Source of the DNA: Motacilla alba alba
Lineage: Eukaryota; Chordata; Aves; Passeriformes; Motacillidae
Assembly: GCF_015832195.1 (NCBI RefSeq)
Contig: NC_052017.1
Coordinates: 75,145,801-75,209,800, forward strand
Reading direction: 5' to 3'
Length of the DNA: 64,000 nt
The notes under the pieces are model-generated. The model ran no database searches, was not told where the DNA came from, and saw nothing but the letters and a program-made list of their open reading frames with translations. Positions within the stretch are counted from its first letter, which is position 1. The number at the start of each line of letters is the position of its first letter. The translations under genes were made by a program, and so were the position numbers. This document shows positions 23,999 through 37,451 of the stretch, piece after piece.

Positions 23999-26900
23999 AT
24001 CAGTCTTAAAACAGAGTATTTTTTTTTTTTCAGAATGAAATGTAATTGGTTTAACCTAATTATCTTTGTTACCTCCCTGTCCTGAGTCAGAAGCACCAGA
24101 GTATGGGGAGCAGTGGTTTGGTGAGAGAAATCTTAATTGATTTTGTGGCCTTTGACTCAAAGCAAGGACTTTCTGTTACTGTTTATAATGGGGAAAGGTG
24201 GGAGAAGGACACAAGTGACAAAAGTGGCTGAAGAAAGGAAAGCCAGTCTTACAGGCCCCATGGAGGTTGTTTTGCAAGCCTTGAGAGCTTGAGCAGGAGC
24301 ACGGGCCGGCCAGGAAACTGCGTGTTGACAGAAGGATGGAAATTCATGCAAATAAATCTTTCTTGTCACAGCTTAGCATTTGATAGATGAAAATTATGCT
24401 TATTTTATAGAATTAAACTGTCATTTTATGGAGAGAATTATTTAGAACTGATGGGTTATAAAGTTTGATCATGTGCACATAAGTAAAGGCTGACTTTAAC
24501 ATTTTACCTCTGAGTCCTTGCTCTTCCTGCTGCCTTCCAGGAACACTGTGGCCTCCTTTGCATAACTCTTTCTGTGGCTCAATTTCCTCTGCTAGTAACT
24601 GCTGGATTTCTGTAGTTTCCAGCTTATAAGGTCATTGCCCATCATGGGGACATAGATTTTACCTCTCTGCTAATATGAAATGTTAAACCATCTGGGCAGA
24701 CTTCTGGCTTGTGTTTTATGTTGAAAATTACTTTTATAGTTTCCTGTGTCTGCTTTACAGGATGGCACCTTTTAATCTCCTCTTTTTTCTTCTGTTTGTA
24801 CCTCCAACAACTGATATCTCCAATTGGAATGTATTCCATTTAATTTATGACAGCAGTGGTTTCAGGATGCAGGGCTATTGCTGTACTTGGGTTTATTTCC
24901 TTTTATTTCTTTTAGTTGATGTCTTTGTTCAAAAAGATTTGCAGAGCTTCAGAGCTTCTTTTATTAAGGGGCAATGGAAAACAATTGCTATACAACACTA
25001 CAACATACTGGTTTTATGAGAGGCCTTACCTTAGAATGCTTTATTGAATGGAAAACAGGCTCTTTTGTATTTTCATTTTCTGTTTAGGAAACCCTTTTTG
25101 AACAAAATTTTTTTTACAATTGTTCTTGATTTTAAATTAGGATTGATCTAAAAAACTGATCATTGCAAAAGAGAATGAATCTGTGTTTCAGTTTGTTTCT
25201 TTCTTTAATTATGAATAAAGTGCAATTTAACAAGAGATGACATTTCAAAATTTCAAAATACCCTATGAAAATTAATTAAATTGTTAGGGGTTTTTTAATT
25301 TTGAGGTTAATAGACTTTTTTCATTATTGGATATTTTAATTTCAATTTTTTTTGATTCTAAGTGGCATTTCACGTCTGAAAATACTTTGAAAAAGTCTGA
25401 CATGAAAAGGAGTTTTCAAAAATATTTCCTCATTTCTAAAATAATTTTTCTTTAGTTTCACCTGATTTGACTTAGTTTAGCCAAGTATAGCATTTCTGAT
25501 ATAAGTTTTTCACAAAAGTTATTAGTCATATTTACCTTTCATTAAACAGTGGAAAGACAATTCAGATCTAAAAGTTTAAAAAAGAAAGAGCTTCCCATCT
25601 TGCAAAATTTCTTACTCCATATAATCCTGATCTAAATCTAATTCCATTATTTTTTTGAGTCTCTACATGCATGTTTATTTTGCCTCTGTTTCCTATAATC
25701 TAAAAAGGAAAACTAAAGCAGCATCAGATGAGAAAATGTCACAGAAGGGTGTAGGAAAAGATTAGACATTTAAAATGGTCACTTGTCTTTTCAGCTTCTG
25801 TCATGTTTTCTCTTGCAATTTCTCATCTTCTTAAAGTCTCAGTAAGTGTCCAATTCTATTTTTCACAGCTTGAAAGTTTTCTGGCCTTCTTAGTTGTGCT
25901 GTACTTTTTGAGTGCTGCAATAAGAATTTGGTAAACAAGGAATATATCTCTTATTACTTCCTTACTTTGAAAGAAAGCAAAATGTATTCTAGCATCTCTT
26001 GTGTTTGCAGTTTATCCATTTAGTCTTACATTTTCCTCAAGTTATTTATCCTGCATCACCCTCTGTAACCTCAAGAAACTTTTGGGAAATGAACAGGATT
26101 CATTTTATTTCTTTTGTCAAATTTAAATCTTTAGTTCCAGTTTTGATGAGAGAAAATTTAAAAATAAAGTATGGAATGTAAAAGTGCTGCAGTAAGTGCT
26201 TTCAATTTGAAAAATAAGTGTCACTGGTACACAGAATTACAAAATGCATTTGAGTTTTGTGCAGGGAGATTATACTCTTTGTGATAATGCATTATATTTG
26301 GGATTTTTTTTTTTTCAGCAGAAGAATATGTTTAATTTTTTTTTTTCACTTCCAAGCACTGGACCACTGCCTTTTGTAGAAAATGGAAGATATACTGTCT
26401 ACTTTGTTTCTTTTTTTATTGGAAAATAGCAACTTTCTTGGAGCCCATACAGTGTGGAAAGGGAAACTGCACCTTAAAAACATTTGAGGAAGTCATATCA
26501 TTGGCAGTATCCTTCAGGAATGCTTTTTTTTTAGGAAAACTAGGTGTGGAAAGGATTTTTTGCACTGCATTGGGAAGATTAACTCATGTTATTCAGTAGA
26601 AAATATATTTGGTGTTTTTCTGAGAATTTACCACTCTTAGGCATGCATGTAATGAATAAACTTCAATTTTTCTTAGGTATATATAAGCATGTCTCTGTGA
26701 TTATTACTATTTTTACATACACATACTCACAGAATACAAAATAAAGGGATATTTGCTGTCCTGAATTTTTTGGCCTGCAGACCAAAGCGAATGTAACTGT
26801 CATGAAAGCTTTGTTTTGGTATTACAAGAATGGCCGAAAATTATGTTAGTTTTGAAATAAGTTGAAGAAACTTAGAGACCTGGGAGTTTTACCTTGATTT

Positions 26901-29900
26901 CCTAGGAGAAGGAAAAAAAAAAAATCAATAAGAGACATTGCAATAGTTGGATTTGGCTTTGCTCTGAGAAAAATTTACTTCTTTTATTTATTTTTTTTAA
27001 GTGGTTAAATGCTTAATCTTTGAAAAACAAAAGGGATGTATGGGAGAAGAAACTTCGTTGCCTCTCTTAGGTGGAAAGGCACATCAACGCTGAAAGACAA
27101 ATAAAGTCTTAGATTTGCTGCAAATTCTTGAAAACCTAGTGCTCTTCAAAATCAGATTGGTAACAGTTTGGTCTCTCTGTTTCGGAGATCGCATTAAACA
27201 GGAAATGTGAACTAAATCATCAAGGACGCTGTAATTTTTTCCATTACTCACTCAAGCAAACAAATTCTGAGTTTTAACATGGCATATAATCCAACTTCCT
27301 ATACAAACTGATCATGAAAAGATTTATGGTGCCCTATGCTAATATGTATCCAAAGCTTGCCCTGGTTTTCAAAGTACTCGACACACATGACCTCTGAAGC
27401 AGACCTCTTTAATTCATGTGTCTAACTACAAATTTAATGTCTTGTTTTATCATGCTATTGAGTTTTAATGACAAAATCTCATCTCCTCTCTCTTCCCTTT
27501 GCTCTCTTCTAAATACTGTTTCTAAAATTGGTGAAGAGAAAAAACAACGGCAAAGAGAGTGAGATAGGGAAGGTGATTAATTAGTGAGCAGTAAAGGGGT
27601 GACTTGATTGATGTGTTGACATGCCGGAATGCTGCTGCAGTGTTTTGTTCTTAATTTTTGTAACTTGAGCTGGTATGACAACTGGGATGTTGCCAGTGGA
27701 TAAATGCACTCAACTGTGGATTTAGGGGAGAATTAAAAATTCCCTGCACCTCATCTGCAAGTTTTCTTATGTAACTGCAGTGTGATTATTTCTCAGTAAT
27801 AGTAAAATATTAAAGTCTCTGTAACTTGTCTGAAAACTCCCATTTGCACAACTATTATTCAGCTTGTTTCTGAACAAGGGCTGAGTAAGTCATTATTTTT
27901 TGTTGATTAGCTGAGCCATTTTTGCTACCTTATTAAGAAATAATCACAACAATTCTTTCTGCCCTGATTGTGTGCTGCTGCCTAGCCAGGCTGCCAACTA
28001 TTGCTGCAGATGCTAACTAGTTAAATATTTAATTATAATTAATGATGCTTGAATACCATAATGATGGCTAACACAGGTAACAGAGAATTACAGCCTTTTT
28101 ACTGAGCTAGGAGGAGCCTTCAGAAGGCACAGTACTTTATGGTTTAGGGGGTTATGTATCCTAGAGAATTACTAGCTCATTCTGTGCTAATGACAAACCT
28201 GAATCTTGGAACTTTTTTTTTTCCTTCTTGTTTCCTTTGGGGACAGTAGATTTGTTTCTGCACCCTTCATTATTATGCAAATAAATTCAGTAGAAATCTC
28301 ATGATATTTACTCAAACAGAAGTAGAAGGATAGTCCCTTTCTTCTGCAACATCAAAGCATAGTTAGTAGTCTCAAATTTGTGATCCTAGTGCCAGTCCAG
28401 GTTTTGAACTGCTCAACAGAGATTCTATTTCACACACATCAGATGAGAGGTGTGTCTGATGGGCTCCTGTCTGGTCTCTCCCTTTGGTCCTCACCTGAAA
28501 TTCTGTCTCTGGGTCTGAACAAAGCTGGCAGATAAATAGGTGAAAATACATCTGGTAGTTTAGCAGATGATGAGAAACAGGAGAGTTGCAAGTGGTGAAT
28601 CAATGGAAAATTCTCAGTGACAGGAGTTTGATGCTTTATGCTTTGTCTGAAAAAACAAAGGAGTAGTAAAGCCTATAGTGGTTGATATAATCTAAAAAGT
28701 ACAACTTTATTCCATTTCCAAGTTGCAGGGTTTAGGTTTAAATGATTTTTAATGCCACAAACCATATAAAAAATGTGTATCAAAAGGGGTAAAACCAAAG
28801 AAATGGTTTTGTTCTTTTTGAAATGGAAAATAGGACTCTTCCTGGGAATAAAACTCTCCCAGGAATTTCAAAAGCTCTAACATCAGAGAAAGTTTTAGCT
28901 AAAGTGAGGTAAAGTTATAAAAGCATTTCAGTTGGAATTTTCATAAGCAATAAGATTTTACTGTCTTTTATATCATCAATTGCTTTTAATATCTTATAAA
29001 ACTCTGCAAAGCAAATACTTGATCTTGTGGTGAATTAATTATTCTCTTTGTATATCTGAATGATCTGTCATAATATGATGATAATTTTTTTATATCTTTC
29101 TGTTAGAGAAATATAGGAAACAGAGTAAATTTGTTAAGTGTTAGAGATAGAAGGAAATTAATTTACAGATATATTTTTTAAAGCTCTCTGTGCAAACTGA
29201 GTTCTCTCTACTTATATATGAAAATTTTCCAGGTAAAAGTTCTGTCACTGAACAAGATTTTTTCATTAAAAAGCCAAAAATTTTGTTTATGTTAAAGTGT
29301 AACCCATTACCATTAAAATTTAGATCTTCACAAAAAAAACCCTCTATAAATATTTTAGATGCCATAGGTGAGATCCATTTTTTGTCCATTACATTAAAAT
29401 GTTGTCTTTCAAATAGCTTTTATTTAGCGTATTTAATACGTGTTGAGCATCTGCATGTGTATTGCAATTTGCTTGCAATTCTTTAGAGTACAGAATGTAA
29501 CGTGTTTTTTGAAAGCATTTTTGGGTTTTCACCAGGCATTTGAAGTCAACAGTGTTTCTGAAAAATCAAAATACTTTATTTAGGAACACAGAATATAGAC
29601 CTACATTTTGGGCTCCAGTGTTAATAAATGTAACAAATAATAATAAGAAGAGACTCATTGATTTATAAGGAAGAAATTGGGAATTTAATTGAAAAATTTA
29701 TGCTCATCTTCTCTAAAAGTACTTGGGACTTTCAAAGGCTCCTTTCCTACAGGGAAGTGAAGAGGGTTTGAAAAATAATAGGGCTTATTATGGCTCACTT
29801 ACTGTCTTAGTGTAAACAACAAAAGCTATCTTCAAGAAGAGACTTGATCATAGTGCTTGTGGGTGAGGCTTTGAAATTCCAGGAAAACAGGAAGTATCTG

Positions 29901-29934
29901 CTGCTTATGTATAGACCAAAGAAGATTTGCTCTC
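23999..29934. other. Non-coding stretch, possible conserved element at 27600-28080
   Basis: No gene or repeat recognised. The segment 27600-28080 is free of low-complexity runs and rich in TAAT cores, including an AATTATAATTAATGATG cluster near 28030-28046, which resembles homeodomain-bound conserved non-coding DNA. This is an impression from composition only. Confidence 0.4.
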
Positions 29935-30479
29935 AGTGATGGAGGACCAGGTTGGGAGCACTTTAGCAATCAGTACATACACAAATCCATGGGGCTTAAG
30001 GCATCAGCTTCACCTAAGTCCTCAGGAAAATAATAAAGCCCTGGAAGCCTGGAAACCATTTCCAAATATATGAAGGACAAGAAGGCAGATGAGAGAAGTC
30101 AGTCTGGATTTACAAAGGAGAAGTCATGCTTAACCAACCTGCTAGCTTTCTATAATGAGGCAATTGGCTTGGTGGATGAGGGGAGTGTAGTGAATGTAGT
30201 CTTTAAAGCAGGTTTTCACATCAGCTGCAAAACAATCTCATAGAGAAACTGATGAAATTAAGTGGACAGTGAGGGGGATCAAAAACTTGCAGAATGGCCA
30301 GGCCATTGAAACAGGTCACCCAATAGGGTTATGTAACCCATCTGTAGAAAAACTTGTTTTGCCTATGTAGCTACAGCTGCTTCTTGTACTGACCCTGACT
30401 GAGCTTGGGATTTGGACCAGATGAACTCTAGAAGTCCCATTCAATCTCAACCATTCTGTGTTTCTGTGATTCTGTAATT
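29935..30479 (+). mobile_element. CR1 LINE fragment with internal deletion
   Basis: Positions ~29935-30270 carry a reverse-transcriptase remnant on the plus strand: SQSGFTKEKSCLTNLLAFYN is readable around 30095-30160, followed by EAIGLVDEGSVVNVVF, the CR1 RT segment ahead of the catalytic Asp box. From ~30385 to 30479 it jumps to the CR1 3'UTR and the terminus TTTCTGTGATTCTGTAATT. The part that would encode the rest of RT and the C-terminal domain is missing, so this is an internally deleted, dead copy. Confidence 0.88.
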
Positions 30480-33356
30480 AGAGGAGCCGCACAGTGGGTC
30501 GCACTTGACCACAGATCAGAGGTTGCATGGAGGGAAACACCCTTTTATTTCCACCAAATTAGTTGCCTTCCTTGCAGCTTAGTCTTTGGCCCAGTACTCC
30601 ATTCTTACCAGGACAAAATGTGTGTCTCTGGGCTGTGTCCTCTTGTAAGGTTAATTCACTAGTCTTAGGATATTTGATTTAGGTTTCTCCAGACTAAATG
30701 TGTCAATCTTTCTACCTTGAGACCTGAAAGAATTTTTTTAGTACAACAGGACAGTGCCCTTAGTGATTACAATATGTCTGATTGATTGGCTGCAATCTAT
30801 AATACTGCAGGTATGACATTATCCTCTTGCCATAATGCTGTTCTTTCTGAGTTCAGCTGAGGTGCAATTTCATCAGGACTATTTCAGCACCTCATTTTAC
30901 TGAGTTTAACCTTAAAAAGACATTATCGATTTCCTATTTAAACCGCAGTTTTGCAGACTGAAGTAACTAGACAAATTTATGTTTGTTATAAAAAATAAAA
31001 TATGCAATATGTGCAATAAACAAGCTGCTCGTTACATGTCTGGAGCTAAGTTACATAAATCATAAACCACCTAGCCACTATACAGTTGCATTTTTACTGT
31101 AGCATGGAGCGAGCTCAGACCAAAATAAAGGAAAAACTATGCTTAAGTTGCAAACAAATAAGAAAAAGTAACCACTGCCTTTTCTAAAGAATGAGGATGT
31201 TGAATGTAAAGAGTTTATGAATATATGTGCTTTGTTTTAATTAATACTCATTTAATTATTGAAGTCATTCAAAGCAGGGTGTAAAGGGTGAAACACAGTT
31301 AGATGAAATGGCTTCTATTCTAAGTTAAATCAGTGCTAACTAAAAATGGTTTATGAACCTTTATGGACATTTTTATTTTTTAAAAAGAGTTTTTGAAATT
31401 TTAGATTTACAATAGTTGATGAGATTTTGCATTTCATATCTAAATTTGTCTACTTCCTGTATTTTCTGTGAATCTGTGAGATTGGGCATGTATGTATGTA
31501 TGAACAATGAAGCAGACACAAAATAATATTTGCCTTTAATTTATTAAATTATAGCAGATACATTTGTGAATGACATTATGAAAATATATTCCCACTAGTT
31601 AATAAAGATCTACATGTGTACCATATGGGGGAAAAAAGTACCAATAATTTATGTTGCTGAGTGTGAGTGTTACACAGATGACAACACATTTCTTTTCTAA
31701 TACATTATTTTCTTGTCCTTTTAATTTGAAATTTAGAAAGGTATGAAAGTATCCAAAAGGAAAATTATTTTTATCAATAAGATTTTCACTTATTTCTCTA
31801 GATAAAACAGATAGAGCTGTAGTAGTGAGTGTGACTATTTCCTTCTGCACCACCTCATCTATTGTCTGTGCTTGGCCATAATTGCTGAAATTCACAGCAG
31901 GCATCTGTTACAAAATTACTCAATTAATTACTCTTGAATTTTGGAAATGAGCAATCATACACAAGAGACATGAGGATTTATAAAGATGAAAGTGAGGCAC
32001 AAATATTATTTAATCTTCTTTTAGAAATGGTACACAAAATGTCTCCTGGCTGCTTTTAACATCTCTGAGTTTAATCACTGACTTAGTTTGGGAGCATTTC
32101 CACATTGACTGGCAAGTAGAGGGTTTTACTTGAGTGAAAGATTTCTTGATGAGAGACACACAGCTATTCACACACACCTTTGATACTTGGTGAGTCTTCA
32201 TGAAGCAAATCCAGTTTTGAAAAACAAAATACAAATGAGGATTACTTTGGCTGACATTATTTGTAGATGGCTGTACTTTCTAGTTAGAGTAGCTGTTGCC
32301 CATCTAACTAGAGCCTGCCTTAGTTGTTCTAATGACCTTATATTCCTGTGCAGTAATGCTGGGCAAAACAAAGAAAACTTTTCAAGAATAAAACCAGAAG
32401 CCCTAGTATTATTATTTCTGATATTTTAAAATCCATTAAGGTTTTGGTTTTGGGTTTTTGTTGGTTTCTTTTTTTTTTTTTTAGTTCATCGATGATCAGA
32501 AAAGAGACATAGTCTTACCAGTAAATGAAGCTAGGGTGAAAACAAGCCAAAATGAGTTGTGAAAAGAGATAAATTACCAAGCATAAGAGTTATTTTTTAT
32601 TGAGCATTGGAGAAAGCCCAGAATAAAGTTGGTGACTCCAGAATACTGAGAGGTCTAAGCTGATATTCTCACAGTTCAGAAAATTGATGGGCTATCTCTC
32701 ACTCCTGTTGTCTTTGGGACTACCTGTTAAAATTCACAAGATTAATGGCTAGAAACCTGTTGGGCACAACTGCTGTCTGTCATGTTTTCCTGAGGACGGT
32801 ATCATCCTCTGAAATTATACAATTCAGTGCTGTTAGGAAAATTCTAATAAACTTTCAGAAGACTGAAAGTCTAAAAGTTAGACTATGGATTTCCATAATC
32901 TACTACAGAAAGGAATATTGGGAATTAAACACCTTTTAATACTATGTTGATGGAGACAAGGCCATTTAAATCTACTTTATAGAAGTTGCAATAATGGGCA
33001 AGAGGAGACCCATATTTTCAATTTTAAACATCTAAGGTTATACACCAAGTTGATATCAAGCAAGAATTGCACCACCATATACACAATACACAAACAAATG
33101 CCTAGAAGATCTCACTTCAAAATTTCTATCTTTGAGTGTCTTTTGTAATTTAGTATACTTTTTAGTTATTCTGACACCAGAAACTATAATAAATAGTTTC
33201 AAACTTCTTATAATCAGGTTCTGACCAATAGCAGAAAATCTTTTAATGAGATCTTAACTAAAGTATGTTTGCAATCTGATAGAATTTTTGACAGGTTCAG
33301 AAAAACAGAAATATTCCAAGGATTGAGAAAATGCTCTCATGCATTTCAGTATCTCA

Positions 33357-33386
33357 TGTTACAAAATGTTACAAAATGTTACAAAA
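33357..33386. repeat. 10-bp unit tandem repeat, three copies
   Basis: TGTTACAAAA is repeated three times without mismatch. Confidence 0.95.
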
Positions 33387-33986
33387 TTATACATATATTT
33401 GAGCTGCAGCCTCAGATTTGTCAATTATTGCTTTGCATGTATTGCTAATGTGTTGAAATGTTTTGATTTATTTCCCTTTCCCTCCTTTCCCTCATCTCAT
33501 ATATTTATTCAAAAATTGTAGAACGACAGCAGAATGAAGGATTGTTTCCTGATTGTCTGTTCTTTAGCATTGACACTGACAGATTCCCAACAGAAATGAA
33601 AATGTTTGTAATTTATCGAAAATAAAGATTCTAGATCATTGACAAAGTAGGTATAGATTGACCATATGACTTTCCTGAGTCAAACATGCCACAAGACAAA
33701 ATAAAAATGAAATTGATGAAACTGCTTCATCATCTGACCATATTTCTAAAGGAAACTGTTCTTTTTGGAATTTGTTTCTTTCTTTTAGCTGATGATTAAA
33801 CTGTAGAGTTGCACTATGCATTTACATAGTTCTGGGCTGAATTTGAATCTCAGCAAAATATTCATTATTAACCTGAAGTGAAAGTGAAATTTCATTTTAC
33901 TTGAGTTAACTTTCAAGAGTTCAATGAGCCATGGAGACTTGCACATTTACTGATGTATTTACATTTTATAATGAAAGTTCCAGTCC

Positions 33987-34007
33987 TTTTTTTTTTTTTT
34001 TTTTTTT
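33987..34007. repeat. Poly(T) run, 21 T
   Basis: Uninterrupted T21 followed by AATTTCCC; no element is recognisable on either side. Confidence 0.9.
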
Positions 34008-35190
34008 AATTTCCCTCATATTCTTATGCACGTTTGTGAATTAGAAGTGATAATTTCCCTGGTAGAGGATGATGGCTCAGTCCTAAATGATCTCCTGTAA
34101 GTATTACTAATGATAACAAAACTGACACAATATGTATAAATAGTTGCATGCAGAACCTGTTAATTATTTTTCACTCAGAATATTTTTTACATTGCACTTC
34201 TTCATTAGTTTTCTATAAGCCTCAGCATTGTAATGCTACACTGTTTTTAGAAGTATGTAGCATTTGATTTTGTTATGTTACCAAACTCCCTAAAGCCATC
34301 ACTTTTTTATATACTAGAAAGCCAATTATTAAAGCATATCTGTGAAGTTATAATAATTTTATTATTGTAAGGTTTAGAAATGCCAGACATAATTAGACTC
34401 CTCTCCAATGTTAGAGATTTCATAAATGTGTTTACTGGGTATTGATAGACTGTATCATATGTTTTTTGTGTGGTAATGTGTCTTTGTGGCAACCTTCCTA
34501 TGAATGTGGTTGCAAGGACAATCATGTTCAAAGATGGGGGACATCGTTCTCATCTCACTTTGGTTTTATGCCAGTTAAAACTCAATAGAGTAGTCCAGAT
34601 TCATAGATGGTGTTACTCTAAAGGCAGAGCTTACATCAGAATTGATCTCTTAACTAGTATACAAAATACATCCCAGCAGAGAACAATCAAATACGGAGAG
34701 GAAGTGGCTTTGGCAGTCAAATCCAAAAATCATAGCCTTAACCAAACTGATATTATTATTTCCAAGTTGAATTATTAGTAACTTTATAATAAGCAAAATA
34801 TTTGACATTAAATAGTAGGATTTGGGGGCTTTTGTAATAGAATTTACCAAAAGCGAGCTAAAATCATTTTATTGCAGGGGAAATGCTACCATCTATTTCT
34901 TGTGTAGTAGTCTACAGGGTACAGTTCTTGTCCATATGATGACATATATCTTCCAGAAATACCAAGATTCAGCTTCCATATGTTTATTTCCTGCATATAT
35001 TTCTCACATTAAATCAGAATGCTCTTATCACTTATCTACAGAATATTTGGGATTAGCTTTGGTGATTTTGGTTTCTGTTCCCTCTCTTAATCAGCAACTT
35101 CATACAAACGACCTCTGAATTAATGGGACTGAGATTCAGATTTTCATTCTTGTGAGGATTCAATCTAAGCAGACAGCATGCCAAGGCTTC

Positions 35191-35800
35191 TGTACTGGTT
35201 TTTGGCTGGGACAGAGTTAATTCTCTTCACAGTTGCTGGTATGGGGCAGTGTTTTTGGATTTGTGCTGGAAACAGCATTGATAACACAGGGATATTTTAT
35301 TGATTGCTGACCCTTTCTCACACAGAGTAAAGGCCTTTGTTTCTCACACCAACCCACCAGTGCATTTGTGGGGATACACAAGAATCTGGGAGGGAACAGA
35401 ATCAGAAACAGATCAGCCAGGACAGCTGATCCCAAATGACCAAAGAAATATTCCATACCATATGGAGTCATGCACAGCAATAAATCAGGGGGAAGGTTGG
35501 GAGTTGCTGCTTGGGGGCGGGCTGGGTATCAATTCACTGGTGGTGCCCAATTATTTTCATTTGTATTTATTGGGGTTTATTTCTCTCACTCACTTATTTT
35601 ACATTTCATAGCATTATGATTATTATTGTTAATAATATTATTGATATTTTATGATATTTCTGTTATTAAACTGTTTTTATCTGAACCCACAAGTTTTCCC
35701 CCTTTTATTCTTCCATTTCTCTTGCCCCCATCATCCTGGCTGAGGGAGTGAGTGAGCAGCTGTGTGGTGCTTGGTTGCTGACAGATGTTAAACTAGGACA
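35191..35800 (+). mobile_element. Avian endogenous retrovirus LTR (probably ERVL-like), copy A
   Basis: This block of about 610 bp starts TG and ends CA. It shares its order of landmarks with the copy at 36851-37451: a start with GGCTGGGACAGAGTTAATT, a middle block with ATTCCATACCATATGG and GGACAGCTGATCC, then a T-rich stretch with TTATTAAACTG (ATTAAA-type poly(A) signal), and an end with gagtgagtgagcagctgtgtggtgcttgg-like sequence. I recognise this as a common bird LTR; no coding interior is attached. No convincing target-site duplication is visible (GCTTC before, GTTTA after). ERV class is inferred, not proven. Confidence 0.75.
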
Positions 35801-36850
35801 GTTTATACAGTTTATTGAATCTCACACAAAGGGAGATAAAGAAATAAATGGTTTGGATGATGTTAAGACTCCAGCAGGTAGAAACACTGATATTATTTTT
35901 TCCCCATGACAGTTACCTGGCATGGATTCCAGATGTTATTCTTTCCAAGTTGCTATAGTAGCTGCAAAGGTGGGACCTGCTTAATCTGTTAAAAGTTTTC
36001 TGACTTGTAGGATGGACAGATTGAGAATTAAAGTCTTTGCTAGTTTGTGGCTTGTAATCTGTTTACTTGTAATCTCCCTCCTAACCCTCTTTTGATATTA
36101 CCAAGTAGTTCCCATGCTAACTAAAAAGACAGGTGGAGGTGGAAAAAGGAAGAATTACTTTCATCTATGAAGTATCTATATAGGTTGTGAAGCTCAAGAA
36201 AGTCAAACTCACAAAGAAATATGGCAATTTAGAGTCTAATGGGATTTGTTTAATTAAATAACTTGAGGATATCCTTCTAACTGATTTGTCTAAACTCATA
36301 GAAAGATTTACCATATCCTTTTACCTATTCTTTAACCAGAAGATATATCACCTCAAATACTTCAGCAGTTAATTTTAAAAGATACCAAAAACATGGACTT
36401 GTTTTTCCTGCTGTTTTATTTTATTATTGCAAGATATTGCAGAGAAACAAGATTGCATGGTCAGCTATTACAGCATATCTATAGTTACAGATATTATCTG
36501 GCTTTCCTGCTGGCATGATCAAACCATCTTACAGTACCACCAAGCTTTTTCAAACCTCTTTATGAGTAGGAAGATGGTTGCTCTACATTAGCTCTTATTT
36601 CACATGAGCTAAAGCGTTCTCTGTGCAGATAGATTTATGGTAAAGGTGGCTGCAGAAGTGTTCCCACCATCAGTGCATAATGGATACTTTGTCAGTAAGC
36701 AATTTGCCTCCATTCATGGAGGTTCAATTACCAGCCTTGCTGGACTGATGACATTTTTGAGTGCATCATGGAGCTTTAGTGTTTCCTGCTTGTCTGCATG
36801 TGACAGTAGTGCATGTGTGGTCTGATCCAAGTAGATACATCATACAGGTC
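35801..36850. other. Non-coding spacer between LTR copies A and B
   Basis: The 1.05 kb between the two LTRs shows no gag, pol or env remnant, primer-binding site or polypurine tract. This argues against a single provirus. The segment 36640-36830 is repeat-free and of high complexity. Confidence 0.6.
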
Positions 36851-37451
36851 TGCGCCGGTTTTGGCTGGAACAGAATTAATTTTCTTCATAATAGCCAGTA
36901 TGGGGTGGTGTTCTGAATTATCCTGAAAACAGCGTAGATAACATGGGGAAGTTTTAGCTATTGTTGAGCAGTGCTTATGTAGTCAGGGCCTTTTCTGCAC
37001 CTCACCCCAGCTCACCAGCGAAGGAGCTGCTGGTGCACAAGAAGTTGGGAGGAGAGACAACAAGGACAGCTGATCCAAGCTCACTGAAGGAATATTCCAG
37101 ACCATATGGCATCATGGACAGCATATAGAGCTGGGGGGAGGGGGAGAAGAAGAAGAAAAGTTGGAATGTTTGAAGTGATGGCATTTGTCTTCCCAAGACA
37201 CCACTATGTATTATGGAGCTCTGAAGAGCTGGGGATTTCCTGAGGATAACTGAAAATCTGCCTGCCAATGGGAAAGGAGTAAATGAACTTATTTCATTTC
37301 CTTGCATTTGCAGCTTTTGCTTTACCTATCAAACTGTCTTTAGTTCAACCCATGAGTTTCCTCGCTTTTATCTTTTTGATTCTCTTCACTGCGCGTGAGT
37401 GAGTGAGCAGCTGGGTGGGCCTGTGTTGTTGGCTGGGATTAAACCATGACA
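36851..37451 (+). mobile_element. Avian endogenous retrovirus solo LTR (probably ERVL-like), copy B
   Basis: This 601-bp block begins TG and ends CA and parallels copy A: TTTTGGCTGGAACAGAATTA near the start, GGACAGCTGATCC and ATTCCAGACCATATGGC in the middle, and TGAGTGAGTGAGCAGCTGGG near the end. The flanks AGGTC (36846-36850) and AGATC (37452-37456) match at four of five bases, consistent with a 5-bp target duplication typical of ERVL/ERV3-type elements. Having its own duplication argues that this is an independent solo LTR and not one end of a provirus with copy A, 1.05 kb upstream. Confidence 0.78.

Larger units (their letters stand above)
30480..35190. other. Non-coding stretch
   Basis: AT-rich sequence with the TGTTACAAAA triplicate and the T21 run. 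No coding frame is supported. Confidence 0.6.

Noticed and set aside
35191..37451. A complete provirus bounded by two LTRs
   Set aside because: The spacer has no retroviral gene remnants and copy B has its own flanking 5-bp repeat.
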